46,247 nt of DNA. Origin: Actinomycetota bacterium (GTDB lineage Bacteria > Actinomycetota > Acidimicrobiia > IMCC26256 > PALSA-555). The notes beneath the pieces were generated by a model that was not told the DNA's origin, searched no databases, and saw only the letters and a program-made list of their open reading frames with translations. This document shows positions 1 through 8,545 of this stretch, piece after piece; position 1 is the stretch's first letter, and every line of letters begins with the position of its first letter. Both the position numbers and the translations under genes were made by a program. Location of the stretch: contig VGBI01000009.1 in the NCBI GenBank assembly GCA_016870595.1, forward strand, positions 1 through 46,247, given 5' to 3'.

Positions 1-1
1 C

Positions 2-783
2 AGCCACCACGTCGACGCGCGCGGGGGAATCCACTCGGTCGACCGAGATCGCTGGCTGGAGGCCCAGCACTGCGAACACCGCCATTGGTTCGGCAACGAG
101 GCGAACACTGCCGACGACCACAACTTCGAGAACGCGCGCTGGTTCACCGGATTCGAGAGCATCCGGAATCGGCATTTCCCCCGTGCCATCGAGCTCGGGT
201 GCGGACCGTTCACGAATCTCCGGATCGTGGCGCGCACGTGCACCATCGACTCATACGATCTGCTCGATCCGCTGATCGACCAGTACCTCGGGCACCGGAA
301 CGCCTTCTACTCGAAGGATCGCCTCAGCGTGCTGGCCGGCTCCACTCCGCTCTACGTCGCCTCCACAAGCGTCTCCCGCCATTCGTCACCAGACTGGCAA
401 GTCGCGTCGGACCCTCGGTTCCGGTCCGACGAACGATCGCGAGCGGGATCGAGGACTTCGAGGTGGAGCCTGGGACCTACGACCTCGTCGTCCTGATCAA
501 TGTCCTCGAGCACTGCTGGGACGCCGACGCGGTGTTGCGCAACATCGACCTCATGATGCGCTCCGGTGGCACGTTGGTCTTCGCCGAAGTGGCATTCGAC
601 CGTGATGATCTGGGCGCAGTCTCGAACCGTCAGCGGGACGCCGCGCATCCACTCAGAGTGCTCGAATCGACAGTCACGGAATTCCTGGCGCGTTATCGGC
701 CGTCATTCCATTCCAGAGTGGCGACGTCGGCAGGCCTCTACCGCAACTGCACCATGCACTACTTCATCGGGGAGAAGCTCTGA
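2..783 (+). pseudogene. Class I SAM-dependent methyltransferase, truncated by window edge and frameshifted
   Basis: The gene is already open at base 2, so its start lies to the left of the window. Frame 2 encodes the N-terminal half, with a SAM-binding motif I region (AIELGCGPFTNL, about 158-193) followed by TCTIDSYDLLDPLIDQYLG. The coding signal then moves to frame 1, which carries the rest of a Rossmann methyltransferase: YDLVVLINVLEHCWDADAVLRN (about 478-545) is the usual motif II/III region with the EHC motif, and the protein ends GEKL at 783. Frame 2 alone would stop near 496. The change of frame falls roughly between 330 and 420. Glycan loci often carry methyltransferases of this kind, so it probably modified a sugar or lipid, but the substrate cannot be read. 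The break could be a true pseudogene or a sequence error. Confidence 0.7.
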
Positions 784-878
784 TTCACGAGCCCGAAGAC
801 CGCGAGGCGGCCCCGATCCCGGCGCCGGGGCACCAACGGGACCGAGGTGTCTCCCCGACGTAGGCGACGGTCGGGCCG

Positions 879-1633
879 TCATCGGTGGGCGACGACGGCG
901 ACCTCACTGAACAAGCCGGGACGGAGTGCAGCGAGTCTCGTCGCGACGCCGACGGGCAGGCGATCACCGTCGGCGTACGGCACGCGGTCCACGCGGCCGA
1001 AGCCACACGAGTCCGGGAGCATCCGCTCCAGCGACCCGAAGGTGAAGTAGTGGAGGTGCCCTTCGTCGTGGAGGTCCACGGGACCGCCCTCGTAGGTGAC
1101 CAGGCCTTCGCCCACCGACGCGGTCGATGGAAATCTCCCGAACGCCAACTTCACGCGACGCGTCCCCTTCGCGATGTTCGGTGTGTCGAGGTAGCAGATT
1201 CCTCCGGGCGCCAGACCGTCACGGATCCGGCGTAGCGCACGGATCGGATCGACGAGATGCTCCACGAGTGCGATCATGGCGATCGCGTCCACCGAACCGG
1301 CATCGAGCTCAGGCTGCTCGGCATCGCAGTGCCGGACGGTGATCCGTGGATCGATGGCCCGGAGGCTCCCGAGCCGGCCGACGCGAGTCTCGGCCACGTC
1401 CGTCAGCGCGTACCCGACGAGGTCCTGGCGCTCCCGGAGCAATGCGAGCCCGACCCGCCCGTCCCCGCTGCGGGCTCGAGCACCCGTGCCCCGTGGGGAA
1501 GCACGCCCGCGAGGGTCCGGACGGCGGCCTCGAATCGATCCCGGGGTCGATCCGTGTGGACGACCGTCGGTGGCGTTCCCTCGGCGTCGCGATACTTGTC
1601 CTCGTAGTGGCGCCGGAGCCCCGGGTCGGTCAC
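879..1633 (-). pseudogene. Class I SAM-dependent methyltransferase interrupted by a one-base frameshift
   Basis: The GTG start at 1633 lies 4 nt after the fucose synthase stop, so the two genes form one operon. The first frame gives MTDPGLRRHYEDKYRD and runs into motif I (ARVLEPAAGTG). After that the sequence makes sense only in the next frame: RVGLALLRERQDLVGYALTDV, then DAIAMIALVEHLVDP and a C-terminal half ending at 879. One base appears to be missing in the C-rich run at about 1452-1468, where plus-strand CCC, CCC and CCCC tracts lie close together. The repaired product would be about 244 residues, a normal size for a small methyltransferase. It converges with the neighbouring broken methyltransferase across 95 nt. 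The role is probably glycan or lipid modification; the acceptor is unknown. Confidence 0.75.
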
Positions 1634-1637
1634 CCGG

Positions 1638-2615
1638 TCAGGCCCCGGTGCCGTACCCGCGCAGCACTGCGGTCGTCGCCTGCTGCGCGACGAACCACTC
1701 GTAGGTGGTGCGGATCCCGGTGTCGAGGTCGATCGAGGGTGACCAGCCGAGGTCGTGCAGGCGCCGCACGTCGAGCAGCTTGCGGGGGGTGCCGTCGGGC
1801 TTGGAGGTGTCGAAGCGCAACTCGGCCTCGGGGTACACGACGGCGCGGATCCTCTCGGCCAGCTCCCGGATCGGCAGGTCGACCCCGGTGCCCACGTTGA
1901 TGTGCTCGTCGGCGCTGTAGTGCTCCATCAAGAACAGGCAGGCGTCGGCCAGGTCGTCGACGTGGAGGAACTCCCGCTTGGGGCTGCCGGTCCCCCAGAT
2001 CTCGACCTCGGGAGTTCCGGTCAGCTTCGCATCGTGGAACTTGCGGATCAATGCCGGCAGCACGTGGCTGGAGTCGAGGTCGAAGTTGTCGTCGGGGCCG
2101 TAGAGGTTGGTGGGCATGGCCGACACGAAGTCGCACCCGTACTGGCGCCGGTAGGCCTGACAGAGCTTGATCCCGGCGATCTTGGCGATCGCGTACCACT
2201 CGTTGGTGGGCTCGAGCGGACCGGTGAGCAGCTGGTCCTCGGTGATGGGCTGGGTGGCCTGGCGGGGGTAGATGCACGACGAACCGAGGTACAGCAACTT
2301 CTTCGTGGCGTACTCATGGGCGGCGTACACCACGGTGCCGTGGATCATCAGGTTGTCGTAGATGAACTCGGCCGGACGGGTGCTGTTGGCCAGGATCCCC
2401 CCGACCGTGCCCGCGACCAGGAACACGTACTCGGGCCGGTTGGCCTTGAACCAGTGGGAGACCTCGGACTGGTCACGCAGGTCGAGTTGCGCGCGGGTGG
2501 CGGTGAGGATGTTCGTGAACCCGGCCCGCTCGAGCCGACGCACCACCGCCGAGCCCACGAGCCCGGCGTGCCCGGCCACGTAGATGCGGGCGTCGGGGCC
2601 GATCTCGGTCTGCAC
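1638..2615 (-). CDS. fcl: GDP-L-fucose synthase (GDP-4-keto-6-deoxymannose epimerase/reductase)
   Basis: This 325-residue extended SDR enzyme would convert GDP-4-keto-6-deoxy-D-mannose to GDP-L-fucose with NADPH in the cytoplasm. The N-terminus has the Rossmann glycine motif [10 protein letters not shown]. The family motif GSSCIYP and the catalytic YxxxK (YAIAK) follow, then [10 protein letters not shown] and [12 protein letters not shown], all typical of Fcl/WcaG. The GTG start at 2615 is chosen because a strong ribosome site, AGGAGGT (2630-2624), lies 8 nt upstream and the next residues match the family start. No GDP-mannose 4,6-dehydratase (gmd) is present in the window; it must lie elsewhere if fucose is made. 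The gene is divergent from the glycosyltransferase operon and is followed by a broken methyltransferase. It points to a 6-deoxyhexose in the surface glycan. Confidence 0.92.
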   Translation of the reverse strand: MQTEIGPDARIYVAGHAGLVGSAVVRRLERAGFTNILTATRAQLDLRDQSEVSHWFKANRPEYVFLVAGTVGGILANSTRPAEFIYDNLMIHGTVVYAAHEYATKKLLYLGSSCIYPRQATQPITEDQLLTGPLEPTNEWYAIAKIAGIKLCQAYRRQYGCDFVSAMPTNLYGPDDNFDLDSSHVLPALIRKFHDAKLTGTPEVEIWGTGSPKREFLHVDDLADACLFLMEHYSADEHINVGTGVDLPIRELAERIRAVVYPEAELRFDTSKPDGTPRKLLDVRRLHDLGWSPSIDLDTGIRTTYEWFVAQQATTAVLRGYGTGA

Positions 2616-2741
2616 TGGCCCCCACCTCCTGCCCAAGCTCGGCCTCGGGTCCGGATACACGCCGGAGCCTACCCCGGTCCGTCCGGAACCCCGGGGTACG
2701 ATCCGTTCGGATCCAGCGGGAGAACCAGAACGGGGCGCACA
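2616..2741. promoter_or_regulatory. Divergent promoter region between fcl and the glycosyltransferase operon
   Basis: Two TANNNT -10 candidates face away from each other. TAGGCT on the minus strand (2671-2666) would serve fcl and leaves a leader of about 45 nt carrying AGGAGGT. TACGAT on the plus strand (2697-2702) would serve the wecG-like gene and leaves a leader of about 33 nt. No clear -35 box is visible. Unlike most units in this window, both transcripts would have 5' leaders. Confidence 0.45.
2624..2630 (-). promoter_or_regulatory. Strong ribosome binding site of fcl
   Basis: The minus strand reads AGGAGGT 8 nt before the GTG at 2615. It decides the start of fcl against several upstream in-frame codons. 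It stands out because many other units in the window show no Shine-Dalgarno sequence. Confidence 0.8.
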
Positions 2742-3515
2742 GTGGGGACCTCTACGACCGGTGACGCGGCGACGTTCGCCGTCGGGGGTGTGCGCATCGA
2801 CGCGCTGGCGTTGCCCACCGCCGTCGCCCGCCTGGTCGAGGAGACCGGACCCCGGGCCGTGCATCTCTGCAACGCGTACACGGTCGCCCTCGCCGACCGC
2901 GACCCGGCCCTGCGCGCCATGCTCAACGCCGACGACCTCGTCCTGCCCGACGGGATGCCCATCGTGTGGGTCGGCCGCCGGCGGGGTGCTCCCGGGCTCC
3001 CCGGGCGGGTCTACGGTCCCGACCTCATGGCCGGCGCCCTCGACCGGGGCCGGGCCCACGGGATCCGTCACCACCTCTACGGCAGCACCCCCGACGTGCT
3101 CGACCACCTTCGGCGCGTGATCGGCCAACGGTGGCCGGGCGCCGAGATCGTGGGGGCCGAGTCGCCCCCGTTCCGCGACCTCACCGACGCCGACCTGCGC
3201 GCCGCCACCGAGCGCATGGCCGCAGCGGGTGCCGACCTCGTGTGGGTGGGGCTCGGGACCCCTAAGCAGGACGACGCCGTGCACCGCCTCGCCCGGCTCG
3301 GCCCGGCGACCTACGTCGCCGTGGGCGCTGCGTTCGACTTCCTCGCCGGTACGAAGCGCCAGGCCCCGGTCTGGATGCAGCGCCGGGGGCTCGAGTGGTG
3401 CTTCCGACTCGCGACCGAGCCGCGACGGCTGTGGCGCCGCTACCTCATCGGCAACCTGCGGTTCGTCCGGGCGGTGCTCCGGCGCGACCGTGGCTCGCTC
3501 ACCGCCCCGGCCTGA
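2742..3515 (+). CDS. WecG/TagA/CpsF family glycosyltransferase
   Basis: The 257-residue protein belongs to the WecG/TagA/CpsF family (GT26), which transfers a sugar such as N-acetylmannosamine(uronate) or glucose to an undecaprenyl-linked acceptor at the inner face of the membrane. Family blocks are clear: [16 protein letters not shown], then [10 protein letters not shown] with the conserved Asp, [15 protein letters not shown], and the C-terminal membrane-associating stretch [20 protein letters not shown] ending in WRRYLIGN. The GTG at 2742 is chosen because the family homology starts about 12 residues later and the longer upstream frame overlaps fcl in antisense. Its stop shares an A with the next start (TGATG), so the operon is translationally coupled. 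It probably adds the second sugar of the repeat unit. Confidence 0.88.
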   Translation: MGTSTTGDAATFAVGGVRIDALALPTAVARLVEETGPRAVHLCNAYTVALADRDPALRAMLNADDLVLPDGMPIVWVGRRRGAPGLPGRVYGPDLMAGALDRGRAHGIRHHLYGSTPDVLDHLRRVIGQRWPGAEIVGAESPPFRDLTDADLRAATERMAAAGADLVWVGLGTPKQDDAVHRLARLGPATYVAVGAAFDFLAGTKRQAPVWMQRRGLEWCFRLATEPRRLWRRYLIGNLRFVRAVLRRDRGSLTAPA

Positions 3516-4672
3516 TGCGGGTCCTGGTCGTCCACAACCGCTACCGCAGCCACCTTCCGTCGGGGGAGAACCGAATCGTCGACGACGAGGTGGCGGCGTT
3601 GCGGGACGCCGGCGTGGACGTGGTGACCTTCATCCGATCGAGCGACGAGCTCGCGACTCTGCCGCCCCGCGCCCGGATCCGGGCGGCGCTCGGGCCGATC
3701 GCCGGCGGCCCGTCCCGTGCGGCCCTGCGCGCCCGCCTACGGGAGGTGCGACCCCAGGTCGTGCACCTCCACAACCCGTACCCGCTGATCTCCCCGACCG
3801 TGATCACCGACGCCGTGGCGACGGGGATCCCCGTGGTGGCCACGATCCACAACTTCCGGCTGCGGTGCATGAACGGTCTCTTGTTCCGCGACGGAGCGGT
3901 GTGCACCGAGTGCGAGGACCGGGTGATCCCGTGGCCGGGGGTACGCCACGGCTGCTACCGGGACTCCACCACGCAATCGGTGGTCATGGCCACCGCCCTG
4001 GCCCGGCACGGCCCGGCGTGGTCGCGCGTCGCCCGCTTCCTCGCTGTGAGCGACTTCGTCGCCCGGCGCCTCACGGCGTGGGGTCTGCCCCCCGAGCGGA
4101 TCCGGGTCAAGCCGAATCCCGTGGTGGACCCCGGACCACCGCCCCCCCTCGGGGAGGGCTTCTGCTTCGCCGGGCGCCTCGCCGAGGAGAAGGGGATCCG
4201 CCTGCTGCTCGACGCGTGGGCCGCGTCGGGCCTCGACGGCCACCTCCCGCTTCGGATCGCCGGGGACGGGCCGCTGCGCGACGAGGTCGCCGCCCGCTGC
4301 GCCGCGTCGGCGTCGGCGACGTACGAGGGCCTCCGGAGCGCCGACGAACTCCGTGCGATCCGGACCGCGACCGCGGTCCAGGTGATGCCCTCGCTGTCGT
4401 TCGAGACCCACTCCGCCATCGCCGAGTCGTTCGCCCTGGGCCGACCGGTGGTGGCCACCGCAACCGGGGCACTCGGCGACCTCGTGGACCCGAGCGTCGG
4501 CTGGGCGGTCGCCCCCACCCCGGACGCCCTGGCCGACGCCCTGCGAGCCGCCGCCCAGCCGACCGCGGTGCATCCACGCTCGATGGCCGCACGGGAGCGC
4601 TTCCTCAGCACGTACGAAGCGGCCCGAGTGACCCGGTCCCTCCTCGCCCACTACGCAGCGGTGGCGCAGTGA
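3515..4672 (+). CDS. Glycosyltransferase family 4 (GT-B fold)
   Basis: The 385-residue GT-B protein begins [12 protein letters not shown]; the N-terminal domain carries [12 protein letters not shown] and [15 protein letters not shown] cysteine pair in CTECEDR, with a third Cys in HGCYRDS, is seen in a subset of GT4 enzymes. The donor domain has [12 protein letters not shown], the stretch [11 protein letters not shown], and an acidic [18 protein letters not shown] block in place of the classic E-x7-E. The ATG at 3515 overlaps the preceding TGA, and the stop at 4672 overlaps the next GTG, so it sits in a tightly coupled operon. It would transfer a nucleotide-activated sugar to the growing lipid-linked repeat unit; donor and acceptor are not predictable. 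Confidence 0.88.
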   Translation: MRVLVVHNRYRSHLPSGENRIVDDEVAALRDAGVDVVTFIRSSDELATLPPRARIRAALGPIAGGPSRAALRARLREVRPQVVHLHNPYPLISPTVITDAVATGIPVVATIHNFRLRCMNGLLFRDGAVCTECEDRVIPWPGVRHGCYRDSTTQSVVMATALARHGPAWSRVARFLAVSDFVARRLTAWGLPPERIRVKPNPVVDPGPPPPLGEGFCFAGRLAEEKGIRLLLDAWAASGLDGHLPLRIAGDGPLRDEVAARCAASASATYEGLRSADELRAIRTATAVQVMPSLSFETHSAIAESFALGRPVVATATGALGDLVDPSVGWAVAPTPDALADALRAAAQPTAVHPRSMAARERFLSTYEAARVTRSLLAHYAAVAQ

Positions 4673-5832
4673 CGCCGCCGCGGGTGACGATCGTGCAACG
4701 GGTCATGACGCACTACCGCGTCCCGTTCTTCATCGCCCTCCACGAGCGCCTGGCCGCGACCGGCATCCACCTCGAGGTCGTGCACGGTCAGCCGACCGCC
4801 GACGAGGCGTCCCTCGGTAACTCCGGCACGCTCCCGGGTGCCCGGGTGATCCGCAACCGCTCTCTCCGGGTCGGTGATCGGTCCCTGTGTTGGCAGCCCT
4901 GCCTCGGGCTCACCCGGACCAGCGACCTGGTGGTGGTCGAGCAGGCCAGTCGGCTCCTCGTGAACTACGTCCTGCTCGCCCGGCGGGCGGTGGGAGGACC
5001 GTCGGTCGCGTGGTGGGGCCACGGCCGGAACCTCGATGCCCACGGTGCCTCCCGGCTCGGTGAGGCGATCAAGCGACCCCTCGCCCGTCGGTCCGACTGG
5101 TGGTTCGCGTACACCACCGGGACCCGTGCACACCTGGAGTCCGTCGGGGTACCCGCAGCACGGATCACGGTGGTGCAGAACGCCACCGACACCACCGCAG
5201 TCGCGCTCCGACGTTCCAGCATCGGTCCTGCGGCCCGAACCCGGCTCTGTCGTGCGCTCGAACTCGCCGACGGACCCGTGGGGGTGGTGCTCGGAAGCCT
5301 CTATCCGGCCAAGCGACCGGGCTTCGTCCTGGACGCCGCCGACCGGATCCGTGAGGCCGTGCCTGATTTCCAGCTCGTGGTGATCGGCGACGGTCCCGAC
5401 CGCGGCCTCGTCGACGCCGCCGCCCGGTCACGGCCGTGGATCCGCGTGCTGGGCGCGCGCACCGGCGACGCGATGGTGGACGCGGCCGCCACGGGTGATG
5501 TGCTGCTGAATCCCGGTCTGGTCGGTCTCGCAGTGCTCGACGCGTTCGCACTCGAGCTCCCCATGATCACGATCGCCGGTGATCACCACAGTCCCGAGTT
5601 CGAATACCTCCTCGACGGCGTGAACGGCATCGTGCTGCCTCCGGCCACGACGGCGACCGGGTTCGCTGCGGCCACGATCGGGGTGATCGGCGACACGAGG
5701 ACGCAGCAACGGCTGCGGGAGGGTTGTCGGGACGCCGCCCGTCGCTATTCGATCGAGGCGATGGCCGAGAACTTCGCCACGGGAATCCGCGCCGCCCTCC
5801 AGGTCCGGGCGAACGGACCAGACCGTGGGTGA
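4669..5832 (+). CDS. GT4-like glycosyltransferase with an unusual donor-site motif
   Basis: The 387-residue protein begins [21 protein letters not shown], a start typical of GT-B enzymes of polysaccharide loci. Further on are WWGHGRNLDAHG, then ARITVVQNATDT, the donor-domain strand GVVLGSLYPAKRPG and VIGDGPDRGLVD. Where GT4 enzymes normally have E-x7-E it reads NPGLVGLAVLDAFALELPM, with hydrophobic residues and a single Asp, so the phosphate-binding glutamate appears replaced. The GTG start forms a GTGA overlap with the preceding stop, and the C-terminus overlaps the flippase start by 8 nt. I infer a role in repeat-unit assembly. Activity is likely but less certain than for its neighbours. 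Confidence 0.83.
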   Translation: MTPPRVTIVQRVMTHYRVPFFIALHERLAATGIHLEVVHGQPTADEASLGNSGTLPGARVIRNRSLRVGDRSLCWQPCLGLTRTSDLVVVEQASRLLVNYVLLARRAVGGPSVAWWGHGRNLDAHGASRLGEAIKRPLARRSDWWFAYTTGTRAHLESVGVPAARITVVQNATDTTAVALRRSSIGPAARTRLCRALELADGPVGVVLGSLYPAKRPGFVLDAADRIREAVPDFQLVVIGDGPDRGLVDAAARSRPWIRVLGARTGDAMVDAAATGDVLLNPGLVGLAVLDAFALELPMITIAGDHHSPEFEYLLDGVNGIVLPPATTATGFAAATIGVIGDTRTQQRLREGCRDAARRYSIEAMAENFATGIRAALQVRANGPDRG

Positions 5833-7312
5833 GGAACCCGAACCCCACACCGGAGCCCGGAGGGGTCTGACCCGAGCGGCTGCCGTCGGCATGGGCTGGA
5901 CCTGGGGTGGACTCGTCATCGGTCTCGCCATGCAACTCGTCTACACGGCGGTCATGTCGCGCACGGTCGACCCCCGAGCATTCGGTCTCGTCGCGGCAGC
6001 ACTCGTCGGACTCCGCTTCGTCACGTACCTCGGGAACTTCGGGATCGGGAGCGCGGTGGTCCAGCGGCCCGAGCTCGACGACGACGACGTGTCCACGGCA
6101 CTCGCGCTCTCGGTCGCGATCGGCATCGTCGTCGCGATCACGGCCTTGGTGGCGAGCCCCGTTCTCGCCGCGATCGTGCGGGAGCCCGAAGCCGCAGCGG
6201 TGATGCGCTGGTTGGCGTTGGGGCTGTTCCTGAGCGCGATCACAACCGTTCCGGAGGCACTGCTACGGAGAACCCTCCGCTTCAAGGCCATGACGATCGT
6301 CCAGCTGATCGGATTTGCGATCGGCTACCTCATGGTCGGCATCCCCCTCGCAGTGCGGGGTTGGGGTGTGTGGAGTCTGGTCGCGGCAAGCATCGTCCAG
6401 AGCGCGGTGCTGCTCACGGGCTACGCCGCCACTGCGCGGCTCCCGCACCGCTTCGCCGTGTCCCGCCCGGCGGCGCGTGCGCTCCTGGGCTTCGGTGGAA
6501 CCGTCACTGCGACCGGCTTCCTCGAGTTCCTCACGAGCAGCCTCGACACGCTCGCCGTCGGTCGATGGATCGGGTCGGCCGGCCTCGGCCAGTACTCCCG
6601 CGGGACGTACCTCGTCGCCCTTCCCGTGGAGCGAGCGACGACGGCAACCACCCGCGTACTGATGCCGGCGCTCAGCGCGGTCCAACGACAACGGGCACGC
6701 TTCGCGGCCGCGTTCCTGCACGGCGCCAGTCTCACCGCCGTCGTGATCGTCGTCCCGGTCGCGCTCGCCGCCAGCGCTGCGCCCGCCCTGGTCCCGATCC
6801 TGCTCGGTCCCGGGTGGCGCCCGGCCGCACTGGTGCTGCCCATCGTGGGGATCGCGTACGGAATCGGCCTGCTCACCCATCTCGCCGCCGTCGCCGCCGA
6901 GGCTCAGGGCATGGTCCGGCTGAAGCTCGGGATCCAGGTCATCACCCTCGCCGCGCTGGTCGCGGCGATCGGGATCACCGTGGGCACCGGACCGAGCCTG
7001 ACCCGGTTCGCGCTCTGTTGGCTCGGCGCCGAGATGGTTCGCTTCCTCCTCTTCTGGGTGCTGGTGGTGCCACGCCTGGGCGTGCACCGGATCGACCTCG
7101 CCCGCCGCTACGCGAGCGCGATCCTCCTCGCACTGGGCGCAGCCGCGCCGGTGGTCGCCACGGTGCGGCTGGGTGGCGCCGAGGGGATCATCGCCCTCGG
7201 CCTGTCCTCCCTGGGCGGCCTGGCCCTTGCGGCGGCCGTGGGTGCGTCCCCAGCCGCCCGGGTGTTGCGCCAGGACCTCGCTGCGGTCCGGTCGCGCCTC
7301 CGCTCAGCCTGA
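5825..7312 (+). CDS. Polysaccharide flippase, Wzx/MOP superfamily
   Basis: The 495-residue integral membrane protein has about 12-14 hydrophobic segments and belongs to the MOP (Wzx/RfbX, WzxC-like) export family. Visible family features include an early amphipathic start, GMGWTWGGLVIGLAMQLVYT, and MSRTVDPRAFGLVAAALVGL. A cytoplasmic loop with LRRTLRFKAM follows, then GSAGLGQYSRG and the VERATTATTRVLMPALS stretch. It would flip the undecaprenyl-PP-linked repeat unit to the outer face of the membrane. The GTG start overlaps the preceding gene by 8 nt, making it the last gene of the plus-strand operon. Its stop is only 9 nt from the stop of the opposing minus-strand operon. Confidence 0.88.
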   Translation: MGEEPEPHTGARRGLTRAAAVGMGWTWGGLVIGLAMQLVYTAVMSRTVDPRAFGLVAAALVGLRFVTYLGNFGIGSAVVQRPELDDDDVSTALALSVAIGIVVAITALVASPVLAAIVREPEAAAVMRWLALGLFLSAITTVPEALLRRTLRFKAMTIVQLIGFAIGYLMVGIPLAVRGWGVWSLVAASIVQSAVLLTGYAATARLPHRFAVSRPAARALLGFGGTVTATGFLEFLTSSLDTLAVGRWIGSAGLGQYSRGTYLVALPVERATTATTRVLMPALSAVQRQRARFAAAFLHGASLTAVVIVVPVALAASAAPALVPILLGPGWRPAALVLPIVGIAYGIGLLTHLAAVAAEAQGMVRLKLGIQVITLAALVAAIGITVGTGPSLTRFALCWLGAEMVRFLLFWVLVVPRLGVHRIDLARRYASAILLALGAAAPVVATVRLGGAEGIIALGLSSLGGLALAAAVGASPAARVLRQDLAAVRSRLRSA

Positions 7313-7314
7313 GC
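7302..7314. terminator. Short inverted repeat between the two convergent glycan operons
   Basis: GCTCA and TGAGC form a 5-bp stem around GCC, spanning the flippase stop codon. The two operons end only 9 nt apart, so this is the only structure that could serve as a bidirectional terminator. It is short and lacks a T-run, so the evidence is weak. Confidence 0.2.
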
Positions 7315-7321
7315 CTCCGAC

Positions 7322-8545
7322 CTACCGGGCGGCGTCCCGGATCCAGGCCACCACCTCCGACCAGCCGGCGACCGCCTCGGCCCGCCGGATCTCGTTGACC
7401 GCGTGCATCCGCGCCGACACCTCGATGTCGTCCTGGTCCGCGAGCAGGGCGGCGAGCTCCTCCACGGAGGAGAAGCGGATGGCGCCCTCGAGGGTCGCCC
7501 CTGCGGCGAAGTCCGACCGGGCGAGCCACCACCGGACGGTGTTCTCGTCCTGGAAGCGGTTCGGGTTCCCGGGCTCCAACCCCGTCGGGTCGAGGCCGAG
7601 CACTCGGTACATCGACAGCTCGCTGAGCACTCCCGGTCGTTCCTCACGGGACCACTCACCCAGCAGCTCGTCGCTCGGGAAGTACATGGGAACCGCCGCC
7701 GAATGCTGCTCGAAGAAGGTCATCTGGCTGACGTTGTACGGCACGTGGATCCAGCCGCGGACCGAGTGACGGGCGGCCCAGGGGGCATTCGGACCGAAGA
7801 GCTCTGCGGCGGGAACCGCCCGCCCCTTCGTCGCGTGCCGGATCCGTTCGAAGACCTCTGGTGCACGCCCCCCGATCGCGAACCGGTCCGTCGACGGTCG
7901 ATAGGGCGCAGCCGTGTAGTCGCACAGACCCGGGATGTAGCGACTCTCGATCCCGGTGAAGTAGCGGAGGTAGTCACGATCCCCGCGGTTGTTGGCGACG
8001 AAGCACGCCTGCCCCTCCCGATCGGCCGTGATCAGCACGTCGTCGAGCCACGACCACCGCTCGGGGTCGTCCGTGAAGGGGATCTCGTACCGGGTCGCAC
8101 CCACCACCACGACCGGCTTCCCCAGGGGGAGGAAGAGGGCCGCGAACGCCGGTGGGTACGCGACGACGAAGCCGTCGTAGCGCTCGAGGTAGCGCCCGTA
8201 CCGATCGAGGAACCGCTGCACCATGCGGGGCGAGATCCGTCTCCAGGTCACGGCGTTGCAGACCCGGACCGGGTCGCGGCGACGCCCGATCACCTCCGCA
8301 TGCTGCGAGAGGGTCCAGTCGGTGAGCTCGACCCCGAGCGGCGCGACGACTGCTCGGATGTCGCTCACCGGGCCGATGTGGAGGTCGAGGTTGAACAGCC
8401 GCAGGTCCGAGCCCGGGTCGGGCCGGGCCGAGCGGATCTCCCGACGGTGCCGGGGCCACGAGCGGAGATCACCCACCCACTGCGCCCGCACGCGGGCCAG
8501 ATCACGGACGCGCCTCGGGGACGCCGGGATACGGTCGGTGCTCAC
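7322..8545 (-). CDS. Uncharacterised protein of glycan locus, possible GT-B glycosyltransferase
   Basis: I do not recognise this 407-residue protein with certainty. It is soluble, with no signal peptide or membrane segment. Visible blocks are LRLFNLDLHIGPVSDIRAVV, then SQHAEVIGRRRDPVRVCNAVTW and YDGFVVAYPPAFAALFLPLG. Further on are VVVGATRYEIPFTDDPERWSWL, VPYNVSQMTFFEQHSAAVPM, and a C-terminal GAIRFSSVEELAALLADQDDI. The Asn-Val-Ser-Gln-Met region followed by a glutamate-rich block, and the alternating Rossmann-like strands, suggest a GT-B glycosyltransferase. The GTG start at 8545 forms a GTGA overlap with the upstream GT4 gene. It is the last gene of the minus-strand glycan operon. Its role as a sugar transferase is inferred mainly from context. 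Confidence 0.7.
   Translation of the reverse strand: MSTDRIPASPRRVRDLARVRAQWVGDLRSWPRHRREIRSARPDPGSDLRLFNLDLHIGPVSDIRAVVAPLGVELTDWTLSQHAEVIGRRRDPVRVCNAVTWRRISPRMVQRFLDRYGRYLERYDGFVVAYPPAFAALFLPLGKPVVVVGATRYEIPFTDDPERWSWLDDVLITADREGQACFVANNRGDRDYLRYFTGIESRYIPGLCDYTAAPYRPSTDRFAIGGRAPEVFERIRHATKGRAVPAAELFGPNAPWAARHSVRGWIHVPYNVSQMTFFEQHSAAVPMYFPSDELLGEWSREERPGVLSELSMYRVLGLDPTGLEPGNPNRFQDENTVRWWLARSDFAAGATLEGAIRFSSVEELAALLADQDDIEVSARMHAVNEIRRAEAVAGWSEVVAWIRDAAR

Noticed and set aside
1755-2741. N-terminal extension of the WecG-like gene on the plus strand
   Set aside because: It lies antisense to fcl and reads as repetitive Gly/Val/Asp sequence. WecG family homology starts just after the GTG at 2742.
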